A stretch of DNA of 64,000 nucleotides from CAVSUZ01 sp963834715 (GCA_963834715.1 CAWIDE010000001.1:1-64000); one strand, 5' to 3'. Numbered from the stretch's first letter, positions 1 through 8,930 are shown. Notes: generated from the sequence alone by a model not told the origin. Made by a program: numbers and translations.

Positions 1-285
1 ACCATGGAGAGCGAGGACTGCATGCCGTTGAAAAGCTGGATCATGGCCATCAGGCCTGGCATCACGTAAACGTCGTAAAGGATGTAGGTCTGGTACCGGC
101 GGGATGATGGAAACGCCGAGAACCTGGCGGAAAAAGCCAAGATGAACAGCCAGACTAATGGGCGCACGAGGGCGGCGATAAAGCGGCCGCGTTGATGCAG
201 GAAACGCAGTGCCTCGCGCCAGATGATGCCGTTGAGGCAGATGGCATATTGCCAGGCGGTGAAGCCGCGGCGTCCGGGGGCGAGC
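1..285 (-). pseudogene. ABC-2 type permease of PQQ-alcohol system, partial and frameshifted
   Basis: This is the N-terminal part of an ABC-2 family membrane permease; the rest lies beyond the left edge. The minus strand reads FTAWQYAICLNGIIWREAL, then HQRGRFIAALVRPLVWLF, then a short segment in another frame (FRQVLGVSIIPP, about 105-150), then returns to QTYILYDVYVMPGLMAMIQL. These are features of the permease found beside PQQ-dependent alcohol dehydrogenases (PedC-type). Two compensating one-base shifts, including an extra G near 108, break the frame. It follows the ATPase on the same strand and probably served the PQQ system; the transported substrate is unknown. The start is not clear. Confidence 0.6.
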
Positions 286-287
286 GT

Positions 288-1120
288 GACGCCGCTGATG
301 TGTCGTCTCGGGCCCCGGTGATTAGGGTGAAGGCGCCGCGCATGTCCGTTGTGCCGGTCGAGGCAATGACGGAGGAGGCAGACCCGCCGGCCATAACCTT
401 GCCATGGTGCAGGACGACGACTTGGTCGGCGGGTTCGATTTCGTCCAGCAGGTGCGTCGCCCACAGCACGGCGACGTGGCGGTCGCGAACGAGGCTGCGC
501 ACGTGGCGCAGGATGGCCCATTTGGAGGCGACGTCCAGGCCGACCGTGGGTTCATCGAGCACGAGAAGGCGGGGCTGGTGGAGCAGGGCGCGGCCGATTT
601 CTATGCGGCGCACGGGCCGCCGGAGAGTTTGCGGGCGGGATCGCGGGCGCGGTCTGCGAGCTCGACTTCGGAACTGTTCGCGCCGGCGCGTTGGCGGGCT
701 TCGCGGGTGCGGATTCCGTGCAAGGCGGCATGAATAGAGAAGATTGTCCATTACGGTAATATCGAGGTCGAGCGCGCGGGCCTGGAACACGACACCGAGA
801 CGACGGAGCGCTTCGCCGGGTTCGCGATCAACGGCATGGCCGAAAACGCGAATGCGGCCGGCGCGGGTATCGAACAGGCGGGTGATGAGGGAGAACAGCG
901 TGGTCTTGCCGGCGCCGTTCAGGCCGAGCAGGACGGTAAAGGTTGCGGATGGAACAGTAAGGGAGACGTTTTCCAGTGCCTTACGTGAGCCGGACCATAT
1001 GCTGATGTTTTTGACCTGCAGAGCGGGGATGTGCGCGGGTTCGGCGGTAGGGTGGTGGCGGAGAGGATTGACGTTTCGGCAAGCGACATGCTCATGCCGG
1101 TTGGCTCCAGAAGAGGCCAT
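288..1120 (-). pseudogene. ABC transporter ATP-binding protein of PQQ-alcohol system, frameshifted
   Basis: This is an ABC ATPase of the subfamily linked to PQQ-dependent alcohol dehydrogenase clusters. Walker A is GLNGAGKTT, the Q-loop region is GVVFQARALDLD, Walker B is LLVLDEPTVGLD and the switch His lies in WATHLLDE. The helical domain and the signature (LSGG) are readable only in another frame, roughly 622-730. One extra T near 730 and one missing base near 622 cancel each other, so the read-through protein would have a scrambled signature region. The start is uncertain; the 3' boundary is blurred because the frame runs on into the permease. It lies between the binding protein and the permease, apparently in one transcript running down from pqqE. 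Confidence 0.65.
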
Positions 1121-2070
1121 CGGGCAGGGAGGTGAGGCCGGCGGTCGCCTGGGTGCCGCCGGTTTTCATCATAATGGCGAATACGCGTTGGGCGGTTTGG
1201 GTTTCCTGCGCTGGGGAGGTGGTAGGGATGCCGGCGATGAACCTGCGTTTCAACAAGTCGAAGACGGTATCGTTGGGCGCGTTCATTAACGGCCGGATGC
1301 GCCGCCATTCGGCATCGGAATGCGCCAGAATTTGCTGCGCATCGGCGACCGCTTTGAGAACCCCATCGACGGCCTGACGGTGGGCATCGGCCCAATCCTG
1401 GCGGAAGACGAAGCCGACGAGGTTGAGTTGGTTGGGGAGGCCGAGCGCTCGGGCGAGGTCGGCGACGGAGATCATCTCGCGATAGCCCGCGGCCTGGAGT
1501 TCCGCGGCGAAATTCCAAAATGTGAGCACGGCGTCGAGCTGGTGCTGCTGGAGCTTGGCGCTGAGCAGGGGCGGAGCACCGTAAACGATCTGGGCGGCAT
1601 GGTGCAGATCCATACCTGTGCTGGCGCGGCAGGCGGCCTGGACCAGGAGCCAGGACTTATCCACCGGGCCGCCGGCAACTCCAAGTTTGCGGCCCTTGAG
1701 GTCGCCGAAGCGGGAGAGCGTGGAGTTGGGCGGCGTCATCATCCGCCAGGGAGCCGGAGAATGGGGCGAAGCTGAGTTTGTTGCCGTTGGCGCGCTGGGC
1801 GGCGGCGAACATCCAGTCGGATACGATCACGTCATCAGCGCCGGCGAGCAGCGCAACACGGCCGGCGCCCGTGTCGGCGAGGACGGTGGGGTTGAGGGTG
1901 AAGCCGTGCGCGGTGTCGAGGTGGTGGTAGCGGATGACGTCGGCCACCCACTGCACGGTACCGAATTTAAGGGTGCCGAGGCGGACGGTCTCGGCGGCTA
2001 CGAGTTGGCGGGCTGCGGTGAAGGTCGCGCAAGCGGCGAGCCAGAACGGCGGGTCAGCATGTGTCCTCAC
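1092..2070 (-). pseudogene. ABC transporter substrate-binding protein (NMT1/SsuA-like), frameshifted
   Basis: This is a periplasmic solute-binding protein with an N-terminal hydrophobic stretch (FWLAACATFTAARQLVAAE), then VRLGTLKFGTVQWVADVIRY in the first frame and RFGDLKGRKLGVAGGPVDKS in the second. DLKGKxxGVxGGxxDKSWL is typical of NMT1/taurine-type binding proteins near PQQ genes. A one-base shift near 1735 separates the halves; joined they give about 320 residues, normal for the family. It starts just past the pqqE stop and precedes the ATPase and permease, so the three would form one transporter. The ligand cannot be read from the sequence. Whether the shift is real or a sequencing error is open. 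Confidence 0.6.
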
Positions 2071-3206
2071 ACCCTCACCCGGCGCCTATCGGCGCCAACC
2101 TCTCCCGCAGAGCGGGAGAGGTGAACGTTCTTGAAGCTGCGATAGAGGTACGGGGTGTCCTCGCTGATGGAGGACTGTTCGGCGAGTTGCAGCAGCATGG
2201 CGTGGTGCGGGGAGAACTCGCAGCTTGGGTCGGTCGCGGCAGCGTCGCCGGTGACGGCGAGCGCCTGGCAACGGCAGCCGCCGAAGTCACGTTCGCGGAA
2301 TTCGCAGGAGCGGCACGGATCGGGCATCCAGTCGGTCCCGCGGAAGGCGTTGAAGGCGGGGGAGTTCTCCCAGATCTCGCGGAGCGGGTGATCGCGCACT
2401 GACCAGAACTCGAGGCCGGGGATCGTCTGAGCCGCGTGGCAGGGCAGCACGAGGCCGGATGGTGTCACGTTCAACGATCTCTGGCCCCAGCCGCCGACGC
2501 ACGGTTTGGGGCGGCGGGCGTAGTAGTCGGGAATGACAAGATCGATGGCGAGGCGGCCGGCGTAGCGCGAACGCAAAGCAGCGACATCCTGCATGGCCCG
2601 GTCCACCTGGGCGCGTGTGGGCATGAGAGCATTGCGGTTGCGCAGGGCCCATCCATAGAACTGGGTGTGCGCGACTTCGACTTTCTGGGCGCCGAGGGCG
2701 ACGGCCATTTCGAATATCGCGGCAATGCGGCCGATGTTGGCGCGATGGATCACGGCGTTGATGGTGAGGGGAACGCCGAGTTCGTGGACAGCGGCGGCGA
2801 AGGTTCGTTTGCGTTGGTGCGCGCCGGGGTAGCCGGCGATGCGGTCGGCGGTCGCGGGATCGGCGTCCTGCATCGAAAGTTGCACATGATCCAATCCAGC
2901 TTCTTTGAGGGCGCGGAGGCGCGCGATATCCAGTCCAATGCCGGAGGTGATCAGGTTTGTGTAAAGGCCAGCATCGTGCGCGGCGCGGGTGATTTCCAAC
3001 AGATCGCGGCGGGAGGCGGGTTCGCCGCCGGAGAGATGGAGTTGGAGGACGCCGAGTTCGGCGGCCTGTTGGAAGACGCGGGCCCAGGTGGGGGAATTGA
3101 GTTCCTGAGTGCGATCCTCGAGCGCGATTGGGTTGGAGCAGTACGGACAGCCCAAGGGGCAGCGATGCGTGAGTTCGGCCAGGAGGCCGATTGGCGTGGC
3201 GGTCAT
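2067..3206 (-). CDS. pqqE: PqqE, radical SAM enzyme of PQQ synthesis
   Basis: PqqE makes the carbon-carbon link between Glu and Tyr of the PqqA peptide, the first step of PQQ synthesis. The radical SAM cluster motif CPLGCPYCSNP is near residue 16, followed by LHLSGGEP. The C-terminal SPASM region carries the auxiliary cluster cysteines (CVGGWGQ, LPCHAAQ, CRSCEFRERDFGGCRCQA). The start overlaps pqqD by 4 nt, indicating translational coupling. The last ~18 residues (from HLSRSAGEVGA) are encoded by a dispersed palindromic repeat, so the natural C-terminus has been replaced or extended by it. Full length is about 379 residues, consistent with the family. Confidence 0.95.
   Translation of the reverse strand: MTATPIGLLAELTHRCPLGCPYCSNPIALEDRTQELNSPTWARVFQQAAELGVLQLHLSGGEPASRRDLLEITRAAHDAGLYTNLITSGIGLDIARLRALKEAGLDHVQLSMQDADPATADRIAGYPGAHQRKRTFAAAVHELGVPLTINAVIHRANIGRIAAIFEMAVALGAQKVEVAHTQFYGWALRNRNALMPTRAQVDRAMQDVAALRSRYAGRLAIDLVIPDYYARRPKPCVGGWGQRSLNVTPSGLVLPCHAAQTIPGLEFWSVRDHPLREIWENSPAFNAFRGTDWMPDPCRSCEFRERDFGGCRCQALAVTGDAAATDPSCEFSPHHAMLLQLAEQSSISEDTPYLYRSFKNVHLSRSAGEVGADRRRVRV
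2070..2123. repeat. Palindromic repeat family B, copy at the pqqE 3' end
   Basis: Core CCCTCACCCGGCGCC followed by ACCTCTCCCGC and GCGGGAGAGGTGA. It contains two stems, GGCGCC/GGCGCC and CTCTCCCGC/GCGGGAGAG. Similar copies lie near 39,506, 45,443 and 49,724. This copy overlaps the 3' end of pqqE and supplies its final codons. Confidence 0.85.
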
Positions 3207-3475
3207 GCGGTCACAAGCCTCTTTTGCACCAGCTCCGTCAGCATGTCGCGCACGTCTTGTTCGATGACGGCGCGGTCTGCGGTAAACTTGGCCGCCAGTT
3301 CGTCGATGATCTGATCAACCGTGCGCGTGCCGTCGCAACGGTGCAGGATTTCGCTGGCCGGGCCTTCAGTTTCGATCACACGCTCCGGGCTGAGCAACAC
3401 CCAGGCGCGGCGCGTTTTGTCGTAGTGCAGGCGGACCCCGGGCGCAAGGCGGGGTTTTTCGGGGAGGTCAGGCAT
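3203..3475 (-). CDS. pqqD: PqqD, PqqA peptide chaperone
   Basis: PqqD is a small winged-helix-like protein that binds the PqqA precursor peptide and presents it to PqqE. The 90-residue product has the family features: PGVRLHYDKTRRAWVLLSPE at the front, the central segment SEILHRCDGTRTVDQII, and an acidic, helical C-terminal half. The gene overlaps both pqqC (upstream) and pqqE (downstream) by a few bases, so the three are translated together. Length and order fit the usual pqqBCDE arrangement, with no PqqCD fusion. The presence of PqqD implies a PqqA peptide, yet none is seen in the expected place. Confidence 0.95.
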   Translation of the reverse strand: MPDLPEKPRLAPGVRLHYDKTRRAWVLLSPERVIETEGPASEILHRCDGTRTVDQIIDELAAKFTADRAVIEQDVRDMLTELVQKRLVTA

Positions 3476-4187
3476 AGGGAACGAATGCGCCGGGTGGGAT
3501 CAGGCCGGGCGTGACATAGGCGTGGTGCAGCGCGTCCATCATGGCCCAGAGCACGTCGCATTTGAAGATCAGCGTGTCGATGACGGCCTGCTGCTGCTGG
3601 GGAGTGCGGGCGTGTTGCTTGACGTAGTTCAGGGCGAAGCTGGCGTCGCGTTCGGCTTGCGGCGGGCGCTTGTCGAAGTAGGCGAGGGTTTCGGGCGTTA
3701 CGTAATCGTAATGCGCTAGCATACCGCTGATTTGTTGAGCAATGATCTGCGGCGAGAACAACTCAGTCAGGCAGGAGGCGACCGCCTCCAGGAACGGACG
3801 TTCGCGGACGAAGTGGACGTAGGCATCAACCGCAAAGCGTGTGGCGGGAAGGAGGAGGCGGGTGGAGGTGACGTCGGCGCGGTCGAGGCCGAGGCCGTCG
3901 GTGAGTTTGAGCCAGCGCTCGATTCCACCGGGGTGGTTTTCGTCGCCGTCGTGATCTTCAAGCCGTTTGCGCCATTCGCGGCGGAGCGCCTGGTCTTCGC
4001 AGCGGCCAATGAGGCTACCGTCCTTCAGGGGGATCATCGCCTGGTAGTAGTAGCGGTTGAGCGCCCAGGCCTGAACCTGTCCCTTGGTGCATTTGCCACT
4101 GTGCAGCAAACGGTGGAAGGGGTGGAGATTATGGTAGCGCTTGGAACCGACTTCGCGTAGCCGGGCTTCCAGTTCGTCGGGGCTCAC
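3468..4187 (-). CDS. pqqC: PqqC, pyrroloquinoline-quinone synthase
   Basis: PqqC catalyses the last step of PQQ synthesis, an eight-electron ring closure and oxidation without a metal cofactor. The 239-residue sequence shows the expected YHNLHPFHRLLHSGKCTKGQ N-terminus, the NRYYYQAMIPLKD stretch, and the ENHPGGIERWL and YVHFVRERPFLEAVASCLTE segments of this TenA-like all-helical family. It overlaps pqqB upstream (ATG within the end of pqqB) and pqqD downstream, as expected for a tightly coupled operon. Nothing looks damaged. Confidence 0.96.
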   Translation of the reverse strand: MSPDELEARLREVGSKRYHNLHPFHRLLHSGKCTKGQVQAWALNRYYYQAMIPLKDGSLIGRCEDQALRREWRKRLEDHDGDENHPGGIERWLKLTDGLGLDRADVTSTRLLLPATRFAVDAYVHFVRERPFLEAVASCLTELFSPQIIAQQISGMLAHYDYVTPETLAYFDKRPPQAERDASFALNYVKQHARTPQQQQAVIDTLIFKCDVLWAMMDALHHAYVTPGLIPPGAFVPYA

Positions 4188-5077
4188 AGCGTTAGCTCCA
4201 TGCCGTCATAGGCGATCTCGAACCCGGCCTGCTCGGTTTCCGCGCGCTCGGGCGAGCTACAGAGCAGAATGGGGTTGGTGTTGTTGATGTGGAACAGGAT
4301 GCGACGCGCGGGCAGGTCGCGGAGACGGGCGAGTGTCCCGTCGGGGCCAGAGAGTGAAACGTGGCCCATGCGGCGTCCGCTTTTTTGTCCGAGGCCGGCG
4401 GCGATCATTTCATCGTCGCGGTAGAGCGTGCCGTCGAAAAACACGACCTCAGCATTGCGGAGATGCGCGAGCACGTCGTCGGTAATGCTGGCGCAGGCGG
4501 GGGCAATGATGATGGCACGGCCGTCTGCTTCTATGCGGGCGGCATAAGCGGGCGCGGCTTCCGGCTGCGCCGCGGTGCGATCTTCCAGGTAAAGCGGGAT
4601 CTTGCCAGGAAGCGCGAGGAGGGTCACGCGGAGGCCGGGTAGAGGGCTGATGGGGGCATCGGAAAGCATCGCGACATGCTCCACGAAGCGGCGATCGAGC
4701 ACGTCGAAAATGCGGTTGCTGTTCAACACGTCGATCACGGACGGCGGGGCGTAGATTGCGAACGGCTGACTTTCACGCAACACAAGCAGGCCAGCGAGCG
4801 CGTCGATGTCCGAGCCGGTGAGGACGACGCCGACGATCGGGGAATGCCGGCCGGAACGGCGTGGCCACAGGGCTGGCGTTTGCAGGATTTGCTGGCGCAG
4901 GTCGGGCGAGGCGCCGACCAGCAGCCAGTCTGATCCGTTAGCGCTGATGGCGAGGCCGACCTGTGTCGCGGGACGCACGCGGGGATCGCCGCGGCGGGCG
5001 AGATCACAAATCCGGCATCCGCAGTTCCATTGCGGCACGCCACCTCCGGCGGCGGAGCCGAGCACGATCGTTTTCAT
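4184..5077 (-). CDS. pqqB: PqqB, metallo-beta-lactamase-fold protein of PQQ synthesis
   Basis: PqqB is a metallo-hydrolase-fold protein thought to hydroxylate the tyrosine of the Glu-Tyr intermediate. It begins MKTIVLGSAAGGGVPQWNC with CGCRICDLAR, the structural zinc-site cysteines. The rest follows the family, including FFDGTLYRDDEM, MGHVSLSGPDG and FHINNTNPIL. At the usual active-site position, where many PqqB proteins read DIDH, this one reads LTGSDIDALAGLL, so the His is Ala; from memory this site varies in the family, so I do not call it inactive. The gene heads pqqBCDE. The 175 bases before it hold no recognisable PqqA peptide. Confidence 0.93.
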   Translation of the reverse strand: MKTIVLGSAAGGGVPQWNCGCRICDLARRGDPRVRPATQVGLAISANGSDWLLVGASPDLRQQILQTPALWPRRSGRHSPIVGVVLTGSDIDALAGLLVLRESQPFAIYAPPSVIDVLNSNRIFDVLDRRFVEHVAMLSDAPISPLPGLRVTLLALPGKIPLYLEDRTAAQPEAAPAYAARIEADGRAIIIAPACASITDDVLAHLRNAEVVFFDGTLYRDDEMIAAGLGQKSGRRMGHVSLSGPDGTLARLRDLPARRILFHINNTNPILLCSSPERAETEQAGFEIAYDGMELTL

Positions 5078-5252
5078 AATGGTCCGCGCGGTTGCACGTT
5101 TGGACGTTCCTGGCTTTGTGTGCAGCGGCGCGCTGCTGTGGAGATGCTAGCGGGCTGCGGATGTGGCGTCCAGGAAGGGTGCAGGCGAAAACGCACCGCG
5201 CAATGGAGCGAGCGCGCTGGCGGGAGGCGGATGAGCCTTCAGGCGCCGGTCA

Positions 5253-6506
5253 TCAACCAATCGGGCAGACGCCGAACTGGTTTCGGCCGGGATGCGCGCC
5301 AGGAACAGGGCCAAGCTTGATTTTAGCGAAAGCGGGATCGTCCGCTGCCGGAAAGGGTTTGTTGGCCGCGGGATAGCAGTTGGAGGCAAGAAGGAAGGCC
5401 AGGACATCCGCGTACGCGGTGGGTGAGAGCGAGCCGGGCGCATCGAACGGCATATTGTTGACGACGAGGTATCGGATCGCCTCGAGCGTCCAGCCATCGT
5501 GCTCCGCTGTGGCCAGGAAGTCCGTCCCTGCCACCGAGGGTGCCGCTGTTCCTTGAAGGTTTGCCCCGTGGCACGAGACGCACTTCGTTGCAAAGATTTG
5601 GGCGCCCCGCTCGGCTTGGTCCTTGGTGTAGAGCGCGGGCGCCACGGTGTCCGCGGCCGAGGTCTTCACCGGCGGTGAAAGACCGGCGGTCTTCGTCCCG
5701 TGCGACGACACCGGGACCCGGATCTCCGCCTTGCTGTTGCATTCCCGCTTTACCAGCGCGGCGGCCGCGGTGGGCAAGAGGATCACGCCGTTGCGCACCA
5801 CCACGGACTGTCCACCGGGATTCTCCGAAAGCTGGTACGTTCCCGCGCCCGTCGGCACTGCCACCCAGGCGACATAGCCACCGTGAACCCCGTAGGCGGG
5901 TACGGAGGAGGGTTCGGCGCACCCATCCTCCACCTTTGCGCCGGCGGGAACGCCGAGCATGGTATTGGCTAGGGCACCCTCAATACCCCCGAACACGCCA
6001 AGTTCGTTCGATCTGCCGCGCGCGACTAGGAGGTGGGTGAGCGCCCGCGAGGCGGAAACATCATAGTCCATCAGCTCGCGCGCGTGCCTAGCATCGGCCA
6101 GGTGCGCGATGGCAACGCGCATATTTGCCTCCGCGCCGTGCAGCGGGCCCGCCCAGACCGGTGTCTCCTTACGATCCAGCAACACGTCGATGTAGCCGAT
6201 TGCACCCGCCTCGTCGCCCGCAGTTCCGGCCGCCGCCACAAACTCCTCGCCACGCCGGCCTTCGAGCGCGTTGATGGCGCGTTGACTGGCGCGATAGTAA
6301 ACTTTCTTGTCAGTAGAGTTGCTCTGATCCGCGCGCACGAGCTCGGTGATCGCCGCCTGAAGATCCGATAAAGCGGACAACGCCGCCTGGTGATCGCTTA
6401 CTGACTGAGCCCAAGCTGCGGGTTGGAGAACCACAAAGACCAGCAGGGTACCGGCGAGAAAAAGAAAGGCCGGCCCGGTAAGCCGGGCCGGGATGGAGTA
6501 ATTCAT
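5253..6506 (-). CDS. Periplasmic two-domain cytochrome c, partner of the PQQ dehydrogenase
   Basis: This exported protein starts with a clear signal peptide (hydrophobic core LFLAGTLLVFVVL, cleavage after AWA). About 250 residues of helical and beta sequence that I cannot assign follow, and then a C-terminal mono-heme cytochrome c domain. Heme attachment is CVSCHG near residue 310, and the distal ligand is probably Met in NNMPFDAPGSLSP. It lies 50 bp downstream of the quinoprotein dehydrogenase on the same strand, so it is the likely electron acceptor. The N-terminal part (DLQAAITELVRADQS, then repeated ALTHLLVARGRS-like helices) is much larger than in ordinary cytochrome partners. I chose the internal Met at 6506 because the signal peptide follows directly. 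Confidence 0.85.
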   Translation of the reverse strand: MNYSIPARLTGPAFLFLAGTLLVFVVLQPAAWAQSVSDHQAALSALSDLQAAITELVRADQSNSTDKKVYYRASQRAINALEGRRGEEFVAAAGTAGDEAGAIGYIDVLLDRKETPVWAGPLHGAEANMRVAIAHLADARHARELMDYDVSASRALTHLLVARGRSNELGVFGGIEGALANTMLGVPAGAKVEDGCAEPSSVPAYGVHGGYVAWVAVPTGAGTYQLSENPGGQSVVVRNGVILLPTAAAALVKRECNSKAEIRVPVSSHGTKTAGLSPPVKTSAADTVAPALYTKDQAERGAQIFATKCVSCHGANLQGTAAPSVAGTDFLATAEHDGWTLEAIRYLVVNNMPFDAPGSLSPTAYADVLAFLLASNCYPAANKPFPAADDPAFAKIKLGPVPGAHPGRNQFGVCPIG

Positions 6507-6556
6507 GAATATTAATCGCATTATGACGATCGTGCGTGTTTCTCTGACCCACCCAC

Positions 6557-8215
6557 CTACTTAAGCGTGAACGTGCTGATGATCGCCGGCTGCCCTGTCG
6601 CCGGCAGCTCGGGGATCTTGTCATTACCGGCTTGTCCCGAGGCCACGACGATATATTCCTGGCCATTCGCCTCATATGCCTCGGTCGGAGCCTGGATATA
6701 AGCCCCGGTATCATAGCTCCAGAGAATATTGCCGGTCTTGGTATCGAACGCGTTCTCCGTCCCGCCGAGATTGCCGGAGAAGACGAGACCGGAAGCCGTA
6801 ACGAGGGCCCCCCCGTAGTTCGGAAGATTGAAGTGATGCCGCCAGTTGAACACGCCGGTCGAGACATCGATCGCGTTCATCTGCCCCGTGTTCGGCCCGA
6901 CCAGGCTGGGGAAGGGGCCGCCAATATAGAACTGACCGGCGATGTAGACCGCCTCCTTGGCCGCCTTCCAGAATCCGCACTCGTTCTGGCTCGGAAGGAA
7001 GACGGTGTTCGTGGCCGGATCATAGGCGCCGCCCTGGTACTCTACGCCGCCCGACGTGTTCGGGCAGGCATAGTTGCCCTGGAGCGAAGGCGGCGTGTTC
7101 ACCCCCTTCTGGAAGGCGATCGCCGTATGATCCACAAGCTTTCCGGTGGTAGCGTCCAGCAGCCAGTAATTGCCGGCCTTGTCGCCGGTGGCCACGAGCT
7201 TCTCCTCGTTATTGCCGATCTTGCCGGTGAACAGGATCGGCTGCATCGGCGGATCCCAGTCATGTGTATCGTGAGGGATGAACTGGTAGTACCCTTTCAG
7301 TTTCGGCTGGGGGCCCGAGATGTCGAGCGCGACCATCGAGTTGGTGTAGAGGTTGCTGCCCTCCCGCACAGTGCCCAGGAAGTCCGGGGTGGGATTACCG
7401 GCATTGAGATACATCGTGTGCGTCGAGGGATCGATGGTGACACCACCCCACATGGATCCGCCGGCGCGCTTCCAGGAATCGCCGGGCCAGCTATCATGGC
7501 CGGGCTCACCCGGGCCGGGGATTGAGGTCCAGCTCCAGATTACGTTGCCATCTTTGGGATTGAAGGCTGTGATCTTGCCGTTGCCGCCCCAGTCGCCGTT
7601 CGAGACACCAAGTAGCAGCATATCTTGTCCCGTGGTCGGGTTTTGATATGGGACCGGTGCCATAGTGTAAAAGGAATTGGCGGTGTCTTCCACCGTCACC
7701 TTGTCCCAGACCTTCTGGCCGGTTTGCGCGTTGATCGCGATCAGGTGCCCGTCCAGCGTGCCGATATACACATTTCCGTCCATCAAACCGACGCCACGGT
7801 TGGCGGCGAAGGCGATGACGTGCGGATTGTCGGTGACTTCCCACTTAACCTTGCCCGTCGCCGCATCCAGCGCATAGACATGGTCGTGCGCGGTGGTCAC
7901 GTACATGGTACCGTTGTATACGATCGGCGAGTTTTCCATCGGACCCGGATCGTCAAGCGTTGTCTTCCAGGCGAGGTGGAGTTCGCCGACGTTCTGCGGG
8001 TTGATCTGGGTTGCCGGGGTATAGTGGTTGCCGGAATAGCTCTTCGCCGGCAGGATCCAGTTCGTGGGATCGCTCGCGGCATTGAGGAAATCCGAGGGGC
8101 TTGGCGTGTCCTGCGCCAGCGCGGTTGTAGCGCCGAGTGAGATGAGCGCCGAGAGGCCAAGCATCGCCGGCGCGACACGCCCAACTTCGGATTTGAGCTG
8201 TTCACAGATCGTCAT
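6557..8215 (-). CDS. PQQ-dependent alcohol dehydrogenase (quinoprotein, lanthanide-type DxD)
   Basis: This is a periplasmic eight-bladed quinoprotein dehydrogenase that oxidises a primary alcohol using PQQ and a metal. The start is ATG at 8215 because GGAGGG precedes it, and a Sec signal (LSALISLGATTALAQ) follows. The metal-site Asn is in AGNPTPDF. The catalytic Asp is in PHDTHDWDPP, where DWD gives the second Asp typical of lanthanide-dependent enzymes (XoxF/ExaF class) rather than the Ala of calcium enzymes. The vicinal Cys pair usual near PQQ is replaced by AFAANRGVGL, so the disulfide is absent. Repeated GxxWxYxTG-like blade motifs run to the C-terminus. No heme motif is present, so this is a type I enzyme needing the adjacent cytochrome. 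Confidence 0.9.
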   Translation of the reverse strand: MTICEQLKSEVGRVAPAMLGLSALISLGATTALAQDTPSPSDFLNAASDPTNWILPAKSYSGNHYTPATQINPQNVGELHLAWKTTLDDPGPMENSPIVYNGTMYVTTAHDHVYALDAATGKVKWEVTDNPHVIAFAANRGVGLMDGNVYIGTLDGHLIAINAQTGQKVWDKVTVEDTANSFYTMAPVPYQNPTTGQDMLLLGVSNGDWGGNGKITAFNPKDGNVIWSWTSIPGPGEPGHDSWPGDSWKRAGGSMWGGVTIDPSTHTMYLNAGNPTPDFLGTVREGSNLYTNSMVALDISGPQPKLKGYYQFIPHDTHDWDPPMQPILFTGKIGNNEEKLVATGDKAGNYWLLDATTGKLVDHTAIAFQKGVNTPPSLQGNYACPNTSGGVEYQGGAYDPATNTVFLPSQNECGFWKAAKEAVYIAGQFYIGGPFPSLVGPNTGQMNAIDVSTGVFNWRHHFNLPNYGGALVTASGLVFSGNLGGTENAFDTKTGNILWSYDTGAYIQAPTEAYEANGQEYIVVASGQAGNDKIPELPATGQPAIISTFTLK

Positions 8216-8260
8216 TGCGTTCCCTCCGGTTCGTTTTCTATTGGGTATGTCAGCATGCAC

Positions 8261-8612
8261 TTCGCGGCGACAAATGTTGTCACGACCTCGTCACCCTGGC
8301 CACCCCCCTTTCGTGCAACTTGCTGCACTTCAGCGTGACAGCGGCTTCATCTATGTAAAACAGGTCAGGTAATGCGGACTTAGCAGACCGTAAACGCGAG
8401 CGGTCTGTCCAGATTCGTGTAACGCTTTCGGGGGTTAACGCCGGCAAGGGTCGGTTTCGGGGCGGAGGGACTGCGAACACGAGCCCGCACAGTATCGGCG
8501 GGGACCTGGCCGGGGGTGCGACTGGCCCGCACCCTGCACCGGTCTCTCAGAAGAGTTATGGAACAGCGGTTTTCGCGCGCGCATTAAATCAGCGGCACCA
8601 AGGAGGACCGCC
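8261..8612. other. Divergent intergenic region upstream of the PQQ dehydrogenase
   Basis: This 350-bp stretch between divergent genes has no convincing ORF, tRNA or PqqA peptide. It must hold the promoter of the minus-strand PQQ operon and that of the small plus-strand gene. Several short direct and inverted segments are visible (TTGTCACGACCTCGTCACC, CGTGCAACTTGCTGCAC). I could not assign a particular operator. Confidence 0.5.
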
Positions 8613-8930
8613 ATGCGTCTGACAGCCCTTGCCATTCTCCCTGTATCCGTAATGTTCGCAACCTTGCCTGCGTTCGCGCAGATGACGCAGCAGAACAGGC
8701 AAAATCAGGGGAATGCCGCCAATCCGCCGCTGACATCCACCGCCAAGCAGGGCAACACATCAGCGACCGGCGTAACCTCTGGTCCAGCCGCCGGCACGCC
8801 CACCGCGTCTAGCACCGCCGTCCCAAAGCAATCCGGGTCCGCCGCCGCTACCGGGGTTGGGGCGCCTGGCACGCCGGCAAAGCCTGGTACCGAGGCCGGC
8901 GCGGCACCGCAGAAGCCTGCGTCGCAATAG
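8613..8930 (+). CDS. Small secreted low-complexity protein
   Basis: This is a 105-residue product with a strong Shine-Dalgarno (AAGGAGGA) six bases before ATG and a clear signal peptide (LTALAILPVSVMFATLPAFA, cleavage before QMTQQ). The mature part is composed almost only of Gly, Ala, Pro, Thr, Ser, Asn and Gln (NQGNAANPP, TSGPAAGTPTAS, GAPGTPAKPG), and is probably disordered. It has no Cys and no lipobox. I do not recognise a family. It is divergent from the PQQ dehydrogenase and may be co-regulated with it, but nothing in the sequence proves a link. Confidence 0.7.
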   Translation: MRLTALAILPVSVMFATLPAFAQMTQQNRQNQGNAANPPLTSTAKQGNTSATGVTSGPAAGTPTASSTAVPKQSGSAAATGVGAPGTPAKPGTEAGAAPQKPASQ

